From contig MEDY01000125.1 of the NCBI GenBank assembly GCA_001724265.1, forward strand, positions 1 to 64,000: a stretch of DNA of 64,000 bases. Reading direction: 5' to 3'. The position numbers and the translations under genes were made by a program. Below are positions 34,596-46,361 of this stretch, piece after piece. Origin of the DNA: Rhizaria sp. SCN 62-66. Lineage: Eukaryota > Rhizaria, unplaced. Every line of letters begins with the position of its first letter. Position 1 is the stretch's first letter. The notes under the pieces were generated by a model. It was not told the origin of the DNA and searched no databases. It was given only the letters and a program-made list of their open reading frames with translations.

Positions 34596-37500
34596 ATGCT
34601 GCTGCAGCGCGTGCTCTCCGCCCGCCGGCGCCCGCCCTCGGCCGACTCGGCCCTGGCGGCCCCCGCGGCGGCCGTGAACCACCAGACGGTGTGGGTGCAG
34701 GGCCGGATCACCGTCGAGCGCCTCGTACGTCGCACAAAGAAGTGCTCTCGCAATCACTCTAACGTTTCTGAATACCCGCATGATTTTTCTGGGCGCTTAC
34801 TTTGTTGCCATCCCTTCCCTACTTCATGAACTTCGCTAACCCTCCTTCTCTTGATCTCGCCCGCTCTTGATAACGGTCACAACTGCCACTGCCAACCCCA
34901 ATCTCTCGACACCGACGCGAACGCCCCCGCTCAGCGCCAGCTCTGCATGCAGACGGACCTGACGCGCGTGACGACCTTTGAAGTCCGCGTTTCGGCCGAG
35001 GAGCACAATCTCAGCGAGCTCCTTGCCCTCCTGCCGCGCCTCCAGACTCTCACGCTCGACGGGTCCAGTGTGGCTTCCTTCCGTGACCTGGGCATCGCGT
35101 CCGCGACGCTCACGCACCTCAGCCTTGCGCGCGTGGGGCTGCTCGACTTGGACGGGCTTGCGGATGCGCTGCCCAACCTCACGGACCTCAACCTGGCTGG
35201 GAACCCACTGTCGGACATCGCGCCGCTGGCCTACCACGGCACGCTCAGGAACATCAACCTGCAGGGGTACGTTTACTAAACAAGAGCTCGAAGAGCTGAT
35301 ATTATCTTCGATTTCAATATAACGCCCCTATTGTGATTTACTGCTTTATTTGAGTCATTAATTCTGTAAATTACTCCGAACTATGCTCATCTTGATGTAT
35401 ATAATCCATATCTTGGGTCATTATTATCCCAGGACCCGCGTGGCGGACTCGGACTCGCTCGACTGGCTGGCGTCGCTGCCGAGCCTGTCGCGCCTTACGC
35501 TTGCGCTGACCCCGCTGTGGACGCGGCTCTTCTACTCCCGCGTGCTGCTGGCCCGCATCACCTCGCTGACGACGCTCGACGGCCGCGCCGTGACGGCCGC
35601 CGACGCCGCAGGGTGGGGCCGGTCGCCCGCCGCCGCGCTGCCTCTGCTGCCCGCTCTCCGGGCCGCCATCGCGGACCGCGCGTGCGACCTGGTCGACGCC
35701 GGCGACGCCGAGGCTGCGCAGCTCCTCACGCTCGACGCGGTCTACTACAGCAACGATAACGGCAACGGCAGCGGCTCTCGCAAGGACCCTATGGACGTGG
35801 CGCTCAAGCTCCGCAAGGAGGCGCGCCGCAGCCGCCTCAGCAGCAACGATGACGGCGACGCTGGCGACAGCGGCGGTGTCGACGATGATGACGACGAGGA
35901 GCAGCCGTCCGGGCTGCCGGGTTGGGCGGAGCGGCTAGTGCTGCCCACCGCCGCCGCCTGGGCCGGCATCGCGCGCGAAATGTACCGCGGCGGCGGCGGT
36001 GGCGGCAGCGGCGACAACGGTGATGCTGCGCAGCAGGGGCCGGTGGAAGACGGCGTGGGCGCTGCCGCTGCCGACGCCGAGGCTGAGGCGGAGGCCGAGG
36101 CGGAGGCCGTTGCATCTCGGTCTGTGCCGCAGCAGCTACAGAAGCCTGAGCCTGCGTCTGCGCATGTGCCAGCGCCTGTGCACGCAACTGTATCCGAGCC
36201 TGAGCCGGAGACCAAGATCGAAACGAACCCCGAGCCCGTCGTCAAGCCCGAGCTCGTGGCTAAGCCGGAGCCTCAGCCTGAGCCTAAGCCTGTGTCTGCG
36301 CCTGCGCCTGAGCCTGAGCATGAGGCGTGGCACCCGCTGTCCAACCCTCCCGTGCCCGCCTCCCCAGTGCAACCCCTACATTCACAGTCAGTGCACCAGT
36401 CTCAGCCGCTGTACCAGTCGCAGTCAGTGCACCAGTCGCCGCCGTTGCAGCAGCCGCCGCAGCAGCAGCCGCAGCGCACGCCGTCGCAGCGGCAGCCCTC
36501 GGTCTCCGCGCTGCTGGCCGCCGCCTCCTCCGCCACGGACTGTACGAACAATATGGTCACTGCAGCTGGTCCTGCTGCTGCCAAGGCTGGCGAGGACGAG
36601 GACTACGACGACGGCACGGACGGCTTCGTAATCCCCTCCGCCCGCGCCGCCGCCGCCGCCGCCGCCGCCTCTGCGCTGCCCTTCAGCAGCGGCAGCCTCG
36701 GCCTGACCGCGAGCGCGGATAGCACCGCCGGCTCCGGCGGCAGTCTGCTGTCGGCGTCGTTCACGGCCTCGGTGGTGGCGTCGTCGCTTTCGGCCGGGCC
36801 GTCTCTCGCCGACGCCTCGGCCGCGCAGCGCAAGGCCTTCGAGGAGTTCCAACGCAAGAAGATGGAGGCCATGCTCGGCAAGTCCTCATCCGCGGTCGCC
36901 TCCGGTCCCAGCGGCAGCGCTGGGCTCAGTGCCAGCGGCTCCATCGGCGGCGGCGGCGGCAGTGCGGGACTGTCTCGCATCGCCACTGGCGCTGCCGCGG
37001 CCGCCGCTGCCGCCGCCGTGGCCGCGGGGCCCGCCGCCGCCGCCGCACTCATCTCCAGCTCCGGCGGCCCCGGCCTCAGCCACAGTCAGCAGATTCACAG
37101 CAGCTACAGCCAACAGCAACAGCCTGCGCCGGCGCCGGCGCCGCTGGCCGCGTCTGGCGCGATGGGCGCGCAGGCCGCGTTCATCGTCAACAGCGCAGCC
37201 GCGCGCCGCGCGCTGTCGGCCGGCACCGCCTCCGCGGTCTCCGTCACCGGCTCCGGCGCGCACGGCGCCGGCGTACAACCGAGCTCGAGTGGTTCTGGCT
37301 CTGGCGCTGGCGCGAGCTCTGCGGGGGCGCCGCGGCTGTCGAGCGCGGTGGCCGTGCGCCGCGCCGCCGTGGCCAGTCTGTCTTCCTCCGCCAACGCCAA
37401 CGCTAATAGCGGCTTCGGCCATAGTACGGGGCCGGGGGGCCCGCTGGCGAGTCTGTCGGGCACGGGCCGCCTCAGCAGCTCCAGCGTCAGCCTCGGCCCC

Positions 37501-37974
37501 TCCGCTTCCGCCTCGGCCGCAGCCGCGGGTGCGGGCGCTGGCGCTGGCGCGGGCGCGACTTCTGCCGGCTCGAGCGTCAGTGCGAGCGCGGGCGGTAGCG
37601 GGCCGACGACGCTGATTGCGACCGGGGGCCTGGGCTCCTCGGGGCGGATCAAACTCAAGCCGCGTCCTCCGCCGCCCGGGGGAGGCTCTTCTGGCGCCTC
37701 TAGCGGCCTGGGAGCGAGCCTGGGGTCGCCGCTCTCAGCCCCGGCCCCGGCCCCAGCCCAGTTGGAGCCGCTGCCGCCGATGTCCCCCCACTCCTCGCAC
37801 CGCCCCAGCCAAGGCCACAGCGGCGACGGCGACGACGGCAGCGGGGCGGCGCCGCAGTCGCCGCCCGGGCCCGGCGCGGGCGCGGCGGGGCACGCGCACG
37901 CGGTGCTGACGTCGGGCAGCGGCCGCCGCTTCGTCGCGGTCAAGAAATCAGCCACCCCCACCGCGGGCAAGTGA
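34596..37974 (+). CDS. LRRC56: Leucine-rich repeat protein LRRC56 / ODA8-like
   Basis: LRRC56 (ODA8 in Chlamydomonas) works with IFT to prepare and deliver outer dynein arms to motile cilia. Exons are 34596-34724, 34935-35266 and 35433-37974, with introns of 210 and 166 bases, both GTACGT...CAG; 1,000 residues. Splicing restores a continuous N-terminus, ITVERL-RQLCMQTDL. Leucine-rich repeats follow (LPRLQTLTLDG, LTHLSLARVGLLDLDGL, LPNLTDLNLAGNPLSDI), then the cap (SLTTLDGRAV). The order and the DLDGL and RDLG phrases match LRRC56 rather than other LRR proteins. The C-terminal 650 residues are Ser/Ala/Gly/Pro/Gln-rich and likely disordered, longer than in known homologues. Stop TGA. Confidence 0.85.
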
Positions 37975-38374
37975 CGTGAGCTGGCGATATGCGGCACACT
38001 CCTTGTTTAATATTATGCGACGTTACAGTGAATATGTGCGTGTGTTTGCGGAAATATCGGTGGATGTATTAACTTGTCTATGTAGCGAAATCTCATCAAA
38101 CTTGCGCGACGATCGCAACCACGACTGCAGTCAGCGTGAGCATGCGCGTAAACGTGCAACGAGTCGGGGCCGAGAGCAGGGCCTTGACTCGACTGACTAA
38201 GTACTGCTCTGTTTCCAATCTATCTAACTAACGACCAAACGAGTGAAGAAAGCACAGCTTCACTCGACGATAATACAGTCTCGCTTACTTATACGACTCT
38301 GTCTTAACTCTTGCTCATCTAACCAAACCGACGCTGGTTTGTTCTCTGACAGACAGTGCACGTCGACTGCCGCA
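37975..38374. other. Convergent intergenic spacer
   Basis: This spacer of 400 bases lies between the LRRC56 and small-unknown 3' ends. It is AT-rich with no coding frame or repeat of note. Confidence 0.6.
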
Positions 38375-38902
38375 TCACGTCCTGATGCCAAAGGAGAAGT
38401 TGGTGGCAATCTCGTCGCCGCGCTTGACGTGGTCCGCGGCGGTCGCGGCCTCGGCGCCGGCCTGCGCGGCGGCGTCTGCCGCGGCCAGCGCGCCGGGCTG
38501 CGCCGCCACGGCGGCGGGGTCGAAGCCCTGCTGCAGCGCCGACACGCGCGCGCCGACACGCTGGCGCATCGCGGGCGCAGACAGCGAAGAGCCGTCCCAC
38601 TGCGCCAGCGCCGCGCCCGTGTCGGCCCCCGCCGCGGCGAGGATACTGGTCAGCGAGTCGGCGAGGGACAGGGCCAGCCGCTCCTGAGTCTGCGCCGCGC
38701 GGACCGCGTTGCGCGAGGCCACCTCGCCCGGCGCCGCGCTGCGCAACTGCTCCAGGTCGCTCGCGTAGATGGCCGCAAAGCGCGCAATCGGTGCGGTCGC
38801 ATCGTCGGCGGAGGCGGGCGCCAGGGACGTCGCCAGGTCCTGCCGGCTCGCCTCGATCAGGGCCGCGATGTCGGCATGCGGAGTTGCGTCGTCGAAGTCC
38901 AT
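38375..38902 (-). CDS. Small Ala-rich helical protein, unrecognised
   Basis: The protein has 175 residues, stop TGA. It starts MDFDDATPHADIAALIEASRQ and is rich in Ala, Asp and Gln with helix-forming heptad-like spacing (for example RFAAIYASDLEQLRSAA and QERLALSLADSLTSIL), so it is probably an alpha-helical bundle or coiled coil. No Cys is present, nor any signal peptide or membrane helix. A strong splice acceptor (TATCCAG) lies 9 bases upstream of the ATG and pairs with a GTACGT donor at 39111, which supports a 5'-UTR intron and this start. I do not recognise the family; a small adaptor or complex subunit is possible. Confidence 0.7.
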   Translation of the reverse strand: MDFDDATPHADIAALIEASRQDLATSLAPASADDATAPIARFAAIYASDLEQLRSAAPGEVASRNAVRAAQTQERLALSLADSLTSILAAAGADTGAALAQWDGSSLSAPAMRQRVGARVSALQQGFDPAAVAAQPGALAAADAAAQAGAEAATAADHVKRGDEIATNFSFGIRT

Positions 38903-39625
38903 AACAACACCTGGATAGGACAGGAAATAATACAATAAGAACTTGTTTGTGAGTAAATAAACAGGCACACTATAACAACTGCGTTGACGGAGTCTACATT
39001 GTTAGGCACATGTTGCTCAGGGTCAGCTTGACACCTTGTGGTGGCGCTGCAAGGGGACTGGATCAAGCTCGCCTGTCGATTGGCGGATCGACGGGAAGCA
39101 GAAAGACGTACAGTGCAGGGTTCGAAAGTCTAGCCGCGCGAGAAAGGGTGCAGATGTCGCTGGATGCACTGTAAACAGTGAATTTGAATCATTTTTTCAT
39201 ATTTAGTGCGTTTTTTTAGACTGACACTGTTTTAGCGGGTTAAACGACGGAGTCTAGCGCGCTCTGGAGAAGGTCGACGTCACTCACTCCTTCCCAGCGT
39301 CAGCACCACCACACGTTCAATCAAGGCCAATGCAGCCGACATCTCCCCTATGCTGCGCGTATCTTTCTAACTGTATTGTTTACCCGCGTTCGGTTTATGT
39401 TAGCAAAGTGCTTAAATCTTCTCACACCGCTTTTCCACCGCTCTCCGGCCTCTTCTCTCTCTGTGTCCACAGTTTCCCCACCACCACCTTCCCGAACCCC
39501 CTGTGTGGCATCTCCTCCGCAAGCAAGCAGGTTTCGCCTCGCCCCGCTCCCTCTCCCCGCCCCACCCCGTCCAGCGTTTTCGCGTCCTCCGCCCCCGAGC
39601 CTTGGCCGCGCCCAGTCCCGCACAC
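38903..39625. other. Divergent promoter region with 5'-UTR intron
   Basis: This region holds the 5' flank of the small helical gene, including its probable UTR intron, and of the WIPI3 gene. The 150 bases before the WIPI3 ATG are very pyrimidine-rich. No known promoter element was recognised. Confidence 0.5.
38911..39111 (-). other. Probable 5'-UTR intron of the 38375-38902 gene
   Basis: On the minus strand the sequence begins GTACGTC at 39111, matching the donor consensus of this genome, and ends in an AT- and pyrimidine-rich tract with TATCCAG, 201 bases in all. The exon upstream has no in-frame ATG in the required phase, so the intron is placed in the untranslated leader. Confidence 0.6.
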
Positions 39626-40401
39626 ATGTCCTCGATGAACCTGGCGACGAACCCGACGAACGAGCTTCTCTTCGTCGGCTTCAACCAAGACAACGGCTGC
39701 TTCGCCTGCGGCACCGACTCGGGCTTCGTCATCTACAACTGCGACCCGTTTAAGGAGACGTTCCGCCGCACCTTCTCCAACGGCGGCATCGGCTGCGTCG
39801 AGATGCTCTTCCGCTGCAACATCCTCGCCCTCGTGGGAGGCGGGCGCAACCCGCGGTACCCGCCGAACCGCGTGATGATCTGGGACGACCACCAGTCGCG
39901 CACCATCGGCGAGCTGTGCTACCGCTCCGACGTCAAGGCCGTACGCCTGCGCCGCGACAAGATTGTCGTTGTGCTGGGCTACAAGATCTACGTGTACAAC
40001 TTCGCTGACCTCAAGATCGTCGACAGCGTCGACACGGCCAACAACGACAAAGGCCTCTGCGCGCTCTCGCCGGACCCCGCCAGCACGGTGCTCGCCTGCC
40101 CCGGCACGCAGGTTGGCCACGTGCGCCTCGAGCTCTACGACCAGAAGAAGACGACTCTTGTGCCCGCGCACGAGACGGCGCTGGCGTGCCTCGCGCTATC
40201 CTACGACGGCACGCGTCTCGCCACGGCCTCGGAGAAGGGCACGCTGATCCGCGTCTTCGACACCTACTCGGGCCGCCTGCTGCAGGAGCTGCGGCGCGGC
40301 GCGGACCGCGCGGAGATCTACTCGATCGCCTTCTCACGCTCCAACGAGTGGCTGGCCGTGTCGTCTGACAAGGGCACTGTGCACGTCTTCAAGCTCGACG
40401 C

Positions 40402-40437
<36 letters not shown>

Positions 40438-40711
40438 GGTCGACGGCGACGGCAAGAAGAGCAACCCGACCAGCTCGCTGTCGTTCTTGTCTTCGCTGCT
40501 GCCCAAGTACTTTTCCTCTCAGTGGTCCTTCTCCCAGTTCCGCGTGCCCGAGGTGCGCTCCATCGTCGCCTTCGGGGCCGAGCCCAACTCAATCGTCGTC
40601 GTGTGCGCCAACGGCGCCTTCTACAAGGCCGTGTTTGACCAGGAGAAGCCAGGCGCCGAGTGCGTGCAGGACTCCTTCGTCGAGTTCGTCCGCGGCCCCG
40701 AGGACGAGTAA
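39626..40711 (+). CDS. WIPI3/WIPI4-type PROPPIN (Atg18 family)
   Basis: This is a seven-bladed beta-propeller that binds PtdIns3P and PtdIns(3,5)P2 on autophagosome-forming membranes. It is a single exon of 361 residues. The phosphoinositide-binding motif is LRRG at about residues 222-225, the form found in WIPI3/WIPI4, inside LLQELRRGAD. Other family phrases are NPRYPPNRVMIWDD, KAVRLRRDKIVVVLG, GTRLATASEKGTLIRVFD, SSDKGTVHVF and LPKYFSSQWSFSQF. They match WIPI3 (WDR45B) best. A run of 12 Gln codons is inserted in a loop at about residues 260-271. Stop TAA. Confidence 0.95.
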
Positions 40712-41100
40712 GCGCGCTGTACGAGCGAGCTCCGCAATGTGAGAGCAGGGCAGAGTGAGCTGTGCCTAGCGTGCGACGTGATTGGTCGCGAAATGTATGT
40801 TTAATTTGACTGTCTATGTATTATGGGATTAATAGCTATGATTTGATATATGTGTATGTGTTTGTGCTATGTAATGCATGTTAGCAAAGTGCGCGCGCTG
40901 TGTGTGTACCAGAAGGATAAGATACTCGGACTGAGTAACTCATGAGCAAATTGCTATCACTGGCCAGTAGATGACCGTGAGATCGAGCGCTTTTGTTTAC
41001 GTGTGTTTTATATAAATATTAGCATGATGTGAAAACGATAGATAAACCAACAAATTCATCACATTTCATATCCCACCGTATTAAGCTGTGAGTGATTCGC
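40712..41100. other. Convergent intergenic spacer
   Basis: This is AT-rich 3' flank of both neighbouring genes. Nothing else was seen. Confidence 0.6.
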
Positions 41101-44100
41101 TCACTGCATCTGCTTGCTTAAATGTGCGCGCATGCTGTTTTCGAGGGTGAACGGCGCCAGCGACGGCACGAGGGCGGTGACCAGTGCGTCGCAGACAGCG
41201 GTCTGGAACTGGCGAGCGCCCAGTGCGGTCACCCAGGGACCCAGCGCAAGCCCCCAGCTCACGCTGCCGGACTCGGCCTCCGCCACAGTGTCCTCCGTGT
41301 CCAAAACATCAGCACTGGTGTCGACGTCACCGCCGACAGCAGCAGCAGCGGCTGCGTCGACGGCGCTCCAGGGCGCGTCGCTCCACTCGCGCACGGCCAC
41401 GCGCACCACGGCCGCCACGTCGGCGCCCACGCTCGTCCCAGTCTCTGCGTTGTCAGCGGCAACAGCAGCCTTGGCGGCGGCAGAGAGGACTGAGCTCGTG
41501 CAGGCGCGGCGCACCGCGGCCGACACAGGCACCACGGCGCGGCCCCGCTCGTCGTGCTCGCGGCCGCTGTTGCTGGCGCCGTCAGCGTCGCTGCTGTACA
41601 AGGACACGGTGGCGACGACGGCAGCGCCGCCCAGCAGCACGAGACACTCGAGGCGGCGGAAGTGTTGGTATGAAATAGCTTTGCACGCGCTAGAGCTTTT
41701 GTTGCGGCCGGTGCGGGTGTGCGGAGTTGAGCCAGGACCAGCGTACGTACCGTCAGCGCGCCGCTGCGGCACTGCAGACGACAGTGCGGCCTTCGCAGAA
41801 CTCGTGAAACTGGTCGAATTATGTGCTGATATCATACAAGCCCACGCATGGTTCCAGTCCTCGTTGACAACGCGCGTCTCGCCCTGCAGCAGAGCCACCG
41901 CGGCATGCCTGCCGCCGCCCCGCATAGCAACCACGGTCGCGACCCCCGCAGCGGCGCTGCCCACCGCCGCGGCCGGGAGGAGGAGCGCTGTCGCCTCCGC
42001 GCAGCGGTTGAGCGCCTGGGCCAGCAGCGCCGCCGCGGGGGGGAAGCGCGCGGGAATCGGCCGCACCGCGGGCAGCAGCGACAGCGCCGGACGGGGCAGC
42101 GCCGGCTGGGGCAGCGCTGGCTGCGCATGGGGGACTGAGAGTAAGAACGCTCGCCAAGGCACGCGCGCGAGCACGGCGTGCGCGTCGCCGGGCAGCGCCA
42201 GCGTTACTGCGAGCGCGACGCCGCGCGGGGCTGCGGTCCACGAGGGCAGCGACTGGGCGAGCAGTGGCAGATGCCGGGACAGGGACTGTGTGAGCGAGTC
42301 AAGAAGACGCGCGCAGGCTGGTGCCGTGACGGCGACACCGTAGCTCTCGTTGTCGTTGTCGCTGGTCCTGTTGTTGTTGTCCTTGGCGTTGACGCTAGAA
42401 AGACTCTTCACATTGCCGCTGGTGGAGCCCACCGCGCCTGCAGTGGCGGTGAGCAGCGCGGCTCCAGACGTCGCACTCGTCTCAAGATCGCCCACAACAA
42501 CAAGCCCGCTGACTGTTGGTGCTGGAGCTGCGGCTGCGGGCGTGACAGCGACTGCTGTGGGTGCGCCCGCTGCGCCGCAGAGCCGGTCGTGCTTGACCAG
42601 GGCCAGGCCCACCGCGAGCGCGGCGCCGTCCACCGCCACGGTCACCGAGTCGAGCGCCAGGACCTCGGCGTCGCTGTCGCTGCTGGAGCACGCGGCCGCG
42701 GCGCCATGGCTGTGGTCACTGTGGGAATCGCTGTCACTGGCACTGATGCCACCGCCACTAATCAAAGCGTCACCACGGTTCGCCTTGATAGATGCTTGAG
42801 CAGCCTTGGCCGAGTCCCTGAGAGACTTTGCAGCAGCCTTGGCATCAGCCTGCTTTGCGGCGTGCGACGCCGCGCGCGCTGCTTTGAACGGTGCAAGAGA
42901 GTACTCGACCTCCAGAGCGCGGTTACGAGATCCGGACCGCTTGATATTCTGCCCACGCCTACGACGATCATTATGCTGCGCAGTATCGTCATCGCTGTCG
43001 CTCTCAACCTCGTCGCGAACATTGCTCTTGCTCGCAGACTTCCTGCTTTCCTCATTACTTAACTGATCAGGCGCCAGAACGCGGCGCGAACGCGCAACAG
43101 TGTCGGCGATGGCGACTGCTGTCGCTGCGCAAGCTAGCGCGCCGCTCGCAGGCCGCAGCGTCGCCGCAGTCACGTCGTCGCCAGTCAAACAGCCCACAGC
43201 CTCAGACAACGACGATGGCGCCAACGACGGCGAGTGCAGTGCAGTTGCGAGAGACTGCGAGCGCGAGAATGAGCGCAGCCACGCGAGCGCGCGGTCCGCC
43301 TCGATCCCCACAGCATTCGTCGGCGGTGAGCGGGCAAGATCGGCTGCGGCGGCGCTTTGCAGCGACGAGCGTAGGTGGGAGCGTGAAATGAAGTGTGGGA
43401 CCAGCAATAGGGCCAGGTCCAGCGAGAGGGGCCTCGGGGCCACGGGAGAGAACTGAGTGTGGCACATGCAAGACGAAGGAAAACGCAGTATAGACAGGTG
43501 AGCAAGTGATCTCAAATTAGCGCAAGAAAAAAAAAAAGAGTTAACTTGTCACATAGGACTTGACAGTCACGTACCTCGGGATGGTCCATTTCCTGCACAA
43601 GGCGCAATTGCACCCAGTCGTTACCCCAATCAGAAAACGAATCGCAACCCTGGTGAGAGGTCGAATGCTCTTGGCTAGTCCTTACAGCATGCGACAGAGA
43701 CTGAAAGTGAAAAACGGAAACCTCATCCAAATCACTAAAAATAGAAAAATTCATAAAACAATCATGAAATAAATGTAAGAAATTATAATAATTAATTAAC
43801 TTTCAAAAATCAGTCTGATAAATCAAAAACTTGCGAATACATCTTTTAAAATGTGAAAGACGTACCGGTATGTCGCCCTCTCTCGCACGAGTGCGCGCAA
43901 CAGGCCCCCGCCAAGCCGCTGCGTCGCGCATGCCAGTACAAAAGCCAATGCTGCAACTGTCGCCAGGCGCACCAAGAGCAGGAGAGTTGCAGCTGACTCA
44001 GGAGAGAGCACCGCGACGTCGCTGCTGCCATTTTTGGCTTGTATCAGCTGCGCGTACGAAATGCCCTCGCTCGCTTCAGATGTGCTGCCGACAACGCCAA

Positions 44101-45058
44101 CAAGCAGTGCAAACGCGCTCGCAGCGGCCCTACGCGGAGGCATCGTGAGCAGCAGAGTGATAATCGAAAGGACTGCAAGCGGCAGCCGGGCGCGCGGCAT
44201 CAGCAGCAACATCCTGCTCCCGGCCTCGGTCGCGACCACCAGCACGGACAGCAGCGTAGCCAGCCAGCGCCGCTGCCTCACAGCACGCGCGAGTGCCACG
44301 TACGCGCGCTCTAAGAGCCATGTAACGTTAATTTTCTGAGCAGGCGTGTCCGTCTTCCTTTGTGCATCATCGTAACTGTTGTCCACAGCATTGTTTGCCA
44401 TGTGAAACGCGATAGTTTTGCCGTCCGTCCACCGCAGCAGCCCTGTCGCGCTGGACTTAGCGCAGACAGACCCAATCATAAGAGCGACGGTTACTATGAG
44501 CGCAAGCTTGCGCACGAGCGCCCCCATGGCGGCCGCAGCAACGGTGACTGCGGGATCGGACGAAGCGACTGTGAGCAGCATAGCGGTGACCGTGAGCGCG
44601 GCGATGGTGGGCAGCAGCGGCAACAGCGTCCCCGCAGTGTCGCTAAGACCAAGTCCGTCGTGTGCAAAAGCGGCGCGGCGAATTAGCGCACAGAAAGAAG
44701 CGAAAGCTACGACACATACGGCAGCAGTGAATGCTGGATCAATCACCGAAAATATATATGACAGCACCGCAACCTTGACAAAAGGACTGAACAGCAAACC
44801 ACATAGCGCAAACAATGCAATGGTAATGGTTGCAAGTGCGCGTGTCGATGACCAGCGCGAATGTGCGACCGCAGAGGTCCGGGAGAGCGAGACTTGCGTT
44901 GCAGCGGGAAGCTAGCGCAAACAGAGCAGAAGCGGTATAACGGCTAGGAAATACAGGAATGACGTGGCATAGACGTTAAACGGCGCGAGATCGTCAAGCC
45001 AGAAGCGGGCACATACACTATCAAGCGTAGCCAGCAACGCGCGCGTCGGCGAGCTCAT
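41101..45058 (-). CDS. Multipass membrane protein of unknown family, in-frame TAG
   Basis: The best model is complement(41101-43452, 43575-43734, 43866-45058), 1,234 residues, with introns of 131 bases (GTACGT...TTTTAG) and 122 bases (GTACGT...CTCAG); stop TGA. The TAG at 44914-44912 (codon 49) must be sense: upstream lies MSSPTRALLATLDS and a membrane helix (YATSFLYFLAVIPLLLCLR), downstream further helices continue in frame. About eight or nine helices fill the first 390 residues. The soluble C-terminal 800 residues are Ala/Ser-rich with an acidic-basic linker. The layout (membrane N-half, soluble C-half with a DWVQLRLVQEM-type segment) recalls the pore-membrane nucleoporin NDC1, but that is a weak guess. 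The first intron uses a TAG acceptor, so exon 2's left edge is the least sure. Confidence 0.65.
44912..44914 (-). other. In-frame TAG read as sense (membrane protein gene)
   Basis: Minus-strand context is TTG CGC TAG CTT CCC, directly after the first membrane helix. The frame stays open on both sides and hydrophobic helices follow. Confidence 0.75.
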
Positions 45059-46361
45059 GGCGTGTGGCACTACGTGCGAAAGGTTGAAGGAGGCGAAGGG
45101 GTCACTCAGATTAAGTGAGATTTACTCGCCTTTCTCGTTTTCTTGACTGGAAATAACACAATATTTCAATATTATAGGTAAACTTAAAACAGAATCAAGA
45201 AAGTAAAGTGAATGAGAATACGGACTCACGTTGAAATCTAGAATGAAGTAATGTCATGCCTACTTTCTCAACGGCTCTTAAAAAAACGTTGATTTCCTTA
45301 TCTATCGCAGCAATTTGATCGTTAATGCATGTATATATTCGCTGAAATACAATTAATAGAGCAACACATTGAAATCCATGATTATATTTGTGATCAGTTC
45401 CAAATCACGTCAGTTGATTCATATTTGGGAAAATTGCTAGCACAGTTGTATGGAGAGAAGAGTCGTCGAACGAGACATAGAGAAAACGCATTACATGAAG
45501 ATATAACGCGCGTCAAATCACGCAGAAAACACGCTTTCCAACAACACCAGCAACGGCCTTTCGATGTTTTGAAACGCGGGGGCGCTCACAGGCGCACTCG
45601 GCGCGCGCGCGCGCTGGCCTCGCAGGCGCAGCTCCAACCTCACATCACTGTAGTCTGCTGGGGACGGGTGAACGGCGGTGAGGCTGGAGCTGTGCGCGGA
45701 GGCGGCGGGGGCGGCGGCGGGGGCGGTGGCGATGAAGATTATGATTGCGATGAAAAAAATAGCACAAGGACAGTCCGGTATAAAGACAGACTGATGGGCT
45801 CGGGTTTGCATAGCATAGCGTAGCTTCGCATAGCTTGATTCATCGAGAAATGTGTTTGAGAGACAGATTGGGAAACAACGGGGGTTGCAGGCGACCGGCA
45901 ACAAAGGTGACGCAGCGCGGGGGGAGGCTGACGGCACCGCTGTTGCAGGTCTGCCGCAAGAGACAGACAGAAAGAAAGACAGACAGAGCTTTGCGTTCTG
46001 TGTGAGTGCATCTGAGTGAGTGCATGTGTGTCAGTGTGTAAGAACAACACAGATACACGCAGCCAGACACTGTGAGACGTTACAAGCAGAAACAACAAAG
46101 AAGATGAGACAATACAAAACAAAACAAAAAACGGTTACCCTAGGTAGAAAATACGCGGCTTACGTTACAGATGATTCTAGTTTAGCTTCGCACGCACGCG
46201 CTTGTACGCGCGCGTGAGTTTACATTATAGGCAGTCGGTACAGAGGGGCCTTCTCACCGGTGCGCCGCTAAACACCCGCTTCGCTCGACCGCGCACTCTA
46301 CATTAACGTGCGTGCACACACACAGTGGCCTCTGTAGTCTGTACGAAGACGCGTGGCGGGC
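45059..46361. other. Intergenic region upstream of the membrane protein gene
   Basis: This spacer of 1.3 kb is mostly AT-rich, with a GC-rich patch at about 45570-45735 including a run of GGC/GGG triplets. Open frames of 140-165 codons exist on both strands but have neither consistent coding bias nor recognisable sequence; I call none. A missed short gene here is possible. Confidence 0.45.

Noticed and set aside
39060-39130. Possible tRNA, suggested by a GGTTCGAA sequence
   Set aside because: No acceptor, D or anticodon stems pair around it. It lies next to the UTR intron donor of the small helical gene.
45329-45823. A 164-codon open frame upstream of the membrane protein gene
   Set aside because: No GC3 bias in its first half, a slippage-prone Gly run in the second, and no recognisable sequence. 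It also ends in TAG, which no accepted gene here does.
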